DNA from: UBA3775 sp964572955
GTDB taxonomy: Bacteria; Bacillota; Clostridia; Lachnospirales; Lachnospiraceae
Direction of reading: 5' to 3'
Assembly: GCA_964572955.1 (NCBI GenBank)
Contig: CAZNGY010000058.1
Coordinates: 1 to 9,206 of the forward strand
Length of the DNA stretch: 9,206 bases
In this document: positions 6,419-9,206 of the stretch, piece after piece
Position numbering within the stretch: position 1 is the first letter of the stretch
Layout of the letters: every line of letters starts with the position of its first letter
The notes under the pieces: generated by a model
What the model was told of the DNA's origin: nothing
Databases searched by the model: none
What the model saw: only the letters and a program-made list of their open reading frames with translations
Made by a program: the position numbers and the translations under genes

Positions 6419-7960
6419 ATGAAACATTTTAAAAAAACAACTATAGCAGTTATCTTACTGAGTCTTACACTCTTCATTAACGCTTGTAATAAAGATAATC
6501 CCTCGGATTCAGCCGATGACAATACAATCTCCCCTGTTATAACAGAACCTGTAGTTTCTGCGGTTTTAAAAACCTATTCCTGGGATGAAGCCGAAATCTA
6601 TGAGGCAGAAAACGGAACACTCCTCGGTAACACTAAAATCAACACTTTTGATAATGTAACTTTCGTTGACGGATTTGAAAATGAAAATGATGGAGTAAGC
6701 ATATCCGTACAAGTAGATGAAACCGGTTTCTATGATATTGATGCCATTTGCAAAAGTTCCGGCGGTAATCATAAAGAAAACACCGTACTGCTTGATGACC
6801 AAAACATCGGAAGCATAGTCACCGACGGGAACAATTATCAGGATGTCATTCTCTCAAGAATTTATATGGATGAAGGAGAACATTCTATTACAATTATGAA
6901 AAGCTGGGGGTGGATAAATCTGGATTCAATTAAAATCAAAAAATCAGATGACATTGATCCTGCCATATACCAAATCGACCCTGTTCTGGTAAACAAAAAC
7001 GCATCTGAAAATACAAAAAGACTTATGAAATATTTATGTGACGTCTATGGTACCGATATTATATCCGGTCAATCCTGCGACACAGGTATGTACGGTACGG
7101 AAAACGCAACAATATGGAAAACCACCGGTAAATTTCCTGCTATTTTAGGTCTTGATCTCATGGACTATTCCCCTTCAAGAGTAGAAAACGGCACTTCTTC
7201 CAAAGCCATTGATTATGCTCTTGAATATTGGGAGGAAGGTGGCATCGTGGCCTTTTGCTGGCATTGGAATGCTCCTTCAAAATATATCACCGGAAGATGG
7301 TACTCTGCATTCTATTCTGATTATACCAATATTGATTTGGGTAAAATCATGAGTGGAAAAGACGAAGAAGGCTATGAACTCCTTATGGCTGATATAGATG
7401 CCATTGCCACACAGCTAAAAATACTCAACGATGCTGACGTTCCTGTTTTATGGCGCCCTTTACATGAAGCTGGCGGCAGCTGGTTCTGGTGGGGAAATTC
7501 AGGGGCCGAAGCCTATAAGGAGCTCTACGTTTTATTATATGACAAACTTACAAACGAATATGGTTTAAACAATCTCATCTGGGTATGGAACGGTCAGGAT
7601 AAAGACTGGTATCCGGGAGATGAATATGTGGACATCATCAGTGAAGACATTTACGCCGGAGAACATGTATACACCCCTCAGACAACCGCTTTCTTTAATG
7701 CTCAAAAATGTACTGATGCAAATAAGATGATTATCCTTTCAGAAAATGGTTGTCTTTTTGACCCGGACCTTGCAATAAGAGACGGTTCTATGTGGGGATC
7801 ATTTTCTACATGGTGCGGCGAATACATCACCGAGGGAGGTTCAGTCTACTCATTATCCGAAAAATATACTGAGGAGTATATGGTGATAAAAGTCTATAAT
7901 CATGAACATGTGATAACTCGTGATAAACTGCCTGACCTTAAAAATTATCCTTTGGATTAA
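6419..7960 (+). CDS. Lipid-anchored GH26 beta-mannanase with N-terminal CBM35-like module
   Basis: The product is 513 residues. A basic, hydrophobic signal peptide ends in the lipobox FINAC, with Cys23 as the predicted lipid-modified residue, so the enzyme should sit on the outer face of the membrane. A Ser/Asp/Thr-rich linker reaches about 50. Residues 56-175 resemble a CBM35/CBM6-type beta-sandwich (YEAENG near the start, INLDSIKIKK at the end). Residues about 186-505 are a GH26 catalytic domain. WRPLHEAGGSWFWWG at 345-359 carries the acid/base Glu350, and IILSENG at 438-444 carries the nucleophile Glu442; FCWHWNAP (279-286) is a conserved substrate-cleft strand. The expected reaction is endo-hydrolysis of beta-1,4-mannan. 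GH26 also includes beta-1,3-xylanases, so the substrate is probable, not certain. ATG 6419 has AAAGGA 8 bases upstream. The gene stands alone: no sugar transporter or other glycosidase is in the window. Confidence 0.92.
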   Translation: MKHFKKTTIAVILLSLTLFINACNKDNPSDSADDNTISPVITEPVVSAVLKTYSWDEAEIYEAENGTLLGNTKINTFDNVTFVDGFENENDGVSISVQVDETGFYDIDAICKSSGGNHKENTVLLDDQNIGSIVTDGNNYQDVILSRIYMDEGEHSITIMKSWGWINLDSIKIKKSDDIDPAIYQIDPVLVNKNASENTKRLMKYLCDVYGTDIISGQSCDTGMYGTENATIWKTTGKFPAILGLDLMDYSPSRVENGTSSKAIDYALEYWEEGGIVAFCWHWNAPSKYITGRWYSAFYSDYTNIDLGKIMSGKDEEGYELLMADIDAIATQLKILNDADVPVLWRPLHEAGGSWFWWGNSGAEAYKELYVLLYDKLTNEYGLNNLIWVWNGQDKDWYPGDEYVDIISEDIYAGEHVYTPQTTAFFNAQKCTDANKMIILSENGCLFDPDLAIRDGSMWGSFSTWCGEYITEGGSVYSLSEKYTEEYMVIKVYNHEHVITRDKLPDLKNYPLD

Positions 7961-8000
7961 ATTTCATTTTTAGTTTTACATTCTATAACTACGCATCGGG

Positions 8001-8006
8001 TATAAT
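8001..8006 (+). promoter_or_regulatory. Consensus TATAAT box in the spacer after the GH26 gene
   Basis: A perfect TATAAT stands 40 bases after the GH26 stop codon. TTTACA (7975-7980) is a plausible -35 sequence, but the 20-base spacing is too long. If used, transcription would start near 8013 and end at the terminator 8092-8127, giving an RNA of about 115 bases. Confidence 0.35.
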
Positions 8007-8012
8007 ACTATT

Positions 8013-8127
8013 AAAAAGCGGTGTCCTACAAATGCATCGCTAGGGGAAACATCCTGTGATTTCTGCTCATCGAAAATCAAACTTTCACATAAAGAAAAAG
8101 GCTGTTCTTACAGACAGCCTTTTTCTT
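8013..8127 (+). ncRNA. Candidate small structured RNA or structured 3' UTR
   Basis: The segment lies between a TATAAT box and a strong terminator and has no open frame of note. GCGGTG (8018-8023) can pair with CATCGC (8035-8040) over six pairs including one G-U. TCCTA in that loop (8024-8028) can instead pair with TAGGG (8041-8045), and AGGG (8042-8045) can pair with TCCT (8052-8055). TGTGA (8055-8059) can pair with TCACA (8085-8089). The G-U pair would be an A-C mismatch on the other strand, which favours a plus-strand RNA. No known RNA family was recognised. It could equally be the 3' end of the mannanase transcript. Confidence 0.3.
8092..8127. terminator. Bidirectional intrinsic terminator between convergent genes
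   Basis: AAGAAAAAGGCTGT (8092-8105) and ACAGCCTTTTTCTT (8114-8127) form a perfect 14-base-pair stem around an 8-base loop. The A-run on one arm and the T-run on the other supply the U-tract in either direction. It lies 131 bases after the GH26 stop and 42 bases after the stop of the convergent lipoprotein gene, so it should end both transcripts. Confidence 0.88.
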
Positions 8128-8144
8128 CACCTATTCACAACCGG

Positions 8145-8173
8145 ATAACTGTTTCTGTCAAATCAACAGTTAT
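8145..8173. repeat. Inverted repeat over the lipoprotein stop codon
   Basis: ATAACTGTT (8145-8153) and AACAGTTAT (8165-8173) form a perfect 9-base-pair, AT-rich stem with an 11-base loop that covers the stop codon of the minus-strand lipoprotein gene. Only a short TTTT run follows on the plus strand. It is not a strong terminator; it may protect the 3' end of the message or be chance. Confidence 0.5.
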
Positions 8174-9099
8174 TTTGCCGTATTATAATCATATTCCGGA
8201 AAATCTACTGCACCTGAAACATTGGTTTTCCAACCAATTGAAGAATTCTCCGTATAAAAATACATATCATCGTTTGCCGTAATCAGCAATTCAAATTCAT
8301 ATCCGCCCATTGTAGGTATAAATGCTTCATAAAAGACAGCCTGTGTACCGTCCGAAAGTTCACAATCAGTTGCATTTATAATGCCATTTTCCACTACCGT
8401 TTTAAAGCACTCATCATAAAAATCCCCTATAAGTATCTTTAAACCTTCCTGCTCATCAGATGTAAAAAGGTCATTTAAAATAGTCGCATTGGTGTACTCC
8501 GGCTCTCCCGAAACATACAGCCCGTCTGCACACACATTCATACCGAACCCCAGCTCCGATGAATTCCCTGATGCAATAACATTTACACCTTCAGCATTTT
8601 TTTTAAAAATTACATACTGACACTCTCCATCTTCCGACCATTCATCCGAATATTCATAAACTGCAACATTTCTTAAAACAAACTGTGCTTTTCCTTCCAT
8701 GTATCCTGAATGCGAATAATATGTACATTCAAGTTCAAAATCAAACCCTTCACTGTCCTGTCTGTTTATTTTCAGCTCAGCCGCATAAGAGTTATTCACA
8801 TTTGTACGGTTAAAACTGCCTTCAAAATTTTCTGCATTTTCTACTATCGTTGTTTTTTCATAAATTTTCTTAAATTCATCTGCATTACCGTATACCAAAT
8901 CATAATCCGACAAATCAATATCCAAATATTCTTCGTCCTTTACCGGTTTTTCGGTTGCTTTCTGCGTCACATCAGCAGACCCTGCTTCAACTCCGCTATC
9001 TCCGGTTTTATCTGCATCAGAGACCATCTCCCCATTTGACGCACATCCGGCAAAGGCAATCATCAAAACAGCTGCAATTGTAATTAACTTCTTTTTCAT
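8170..9099 (-). CDS. Secreted lipoprotein of unknown function
   Basis: The product is 309 residues. The signal peptide begins MKKKLITIAAVL and ends in the lipobox FAGC, with Cys19 the lipid-modified residue, so the protein should be anchored outside the membrane. An acidic Ser/Thr/Lys linker runs to about residue 60. The rest is a soluble, beta-rich, acidic region with many aromatic residues and no membrane segments. Noticeable stretches are ELECTYYSHSGYMEG, LGFGMNVCADGLYVSGEP and FIPTMGGYEFELLITAND. I recall this pattern from uncharacterised extracellular Lachnospiraceae proteins but can name no domain. The mature region has three cysteines besides the lipid-modified one. ATG 9099 is chosen because GGAGG stands 5 bases ahead; an in-frame ATG at 9111 has no such site and would add four residues before the signal peptide. 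It is convergent with the mannanase gene and begins 54 bases from a probable IS end, so its native promoter may be lost or altered. Confidence 0.85.
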   Translation of the reverse strand: MKKKLITIAAVLMIAFAGCASNGEMVSDADKTGDSGVEAGSADVTQKATEKPVKDEEYLDIDLSDYDLVYGNADEFKKIYEKTTIVENAENFEGSFNRTNVNNSYAAELKINRQDSEGFDFELECTYYSHSGYMEGKAQFVLRNVAVYEYSDEWSEDGECQYVIFKKNAEGVNVIASGNSSELGFGMNVCADGLYVSGEPEYTNATILNDLFTSDEQEGLKILIGDFYDECFKTVVENGIINATDCELSDGTQAVFYEAFIPTMGGYEFELLITANDDMYFYTENSSIGWKTNVSGAVDFPEYDYNTAK

Positions 9100-9109
9100 A
9101 TTTCCCTCC

Positions 9110-9145
9110 ATTCCAATTCTGATATAAAAAGCACCGGCTTGGAAT
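9110..9145. repeat. Spaced 7-base inverted repeat in the lipoprotein gene's upstream region
   Basis: ATTCCAA (9110-9116) and TTGGAAT (9139-9145) are inverted copies separated by 22 bases. On the minus strand a TATATC/TTATAT box lies between them. The arrangement could be an operator around a promoter or simply chance in a short stretch. Confidence 0.3.
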
Positions 9146-9152
9146 CGTACCT

Positions 9153-9206
9153 TGAAGTGACCCCCAAAAGTTAGACTTTTTAAGCGTAGCAGTTGTATTG
9201 GCTGCT
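9153..9206. mobile_element. Probable terminal repeat of an IS3-family insertion sequence, element continues off the right edge
   Basis: TGAAGTGACCCCCAAAAGTT followed by AGAC resembles the terminal inverted repeat of IS3-family elements of the IS150 group, which begin TG and carry a GACCCCAAAAAGTTAGAC-like core. The other 25 bases to the edge have no recognisable coding sequence. Neither the transposase nor the opposite end is in view, so the identity, orientation and target duplication cannot be checked here. Confidence 0.5.

Noticed and set aside
8018..8045. H-type pseudoknot from GCGGTG/CATCGC and TCCTA/TAGGG
   Set aside because: Both connecting loops would have zero length, which is sterically impossible. 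The pairings are better viewed as alternatives.

Overview
The window looks like chromosomal DNA from an anaerobic Bacillota, most likely a gut Lachnospiraceae (Roseburia, Eubacterium or Butyrivibrio type). The clues are the modest GC content, strong AGGAGG-type ribosome binding sites with A-rich spacers, a PrdX/YbaK-like protein of clostridial style, YitT and NhaC membrane proteins, and a lipid-anchored GH26 mannanase. This placement rests on recognition of protein style, not on a search.

Left part (1-2112, minus strand). A large helicase runs off the left edge. It has an N-terminal phospholipase-D-like HKD region followed by a superfamily 2 helicase core, and 644 codons are present. It is the architecture of the PLD-helicase-DUF3427 family, and the expected C-terminal domain lies outside the window. 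Between its start and the next gene is the wreck of a small XRE-type helix-turn-helix regulator. Consecutive pieces of one protein sit in three different reading frames, and the N-terminal half is missing.

Middle (2115-5984, minus strand). Four genes point the same way with no terminator between them: a YitT-type membrane protein, then a ketopantoate-reductase-like dehydrogenase, an NhaC-family antiporter, and a YbaK/ProX-type aminoacyl-tRNA editing protein. A good extended -10 promoter overlaps the 3' end of yitT and probably starts the dehydrogenase-antiporter-editing operon. That transcript could read on into the helicase.

Right part (5985-9206). A 434-base divergent spacer separates yitT from a plus-strand gene for a lipoprotein with a CBM35-like domain and a GH26 mannanase domain. 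Both GH26 catalytic glutamates are present. Its 3' spacer holds a TATAAT box, a short potentially structured segment that may be a small RNA, and a strong bidirectional terminator shared with the convergent gene. That gene encodes a secreted lipoprotein of unknown function. It begins only about 54 bases from what looks like the end of an IS3-family element, which runs off the right edge.

No tRNA, rRNA, CRISPR array or replication origin was seen. The most unusual items are the decayed HTH partner beside an intact PLD-helicase, the possible small RNA after the mannanase, and the dehydrogenase/antiporter/tRNA-editing gene group.
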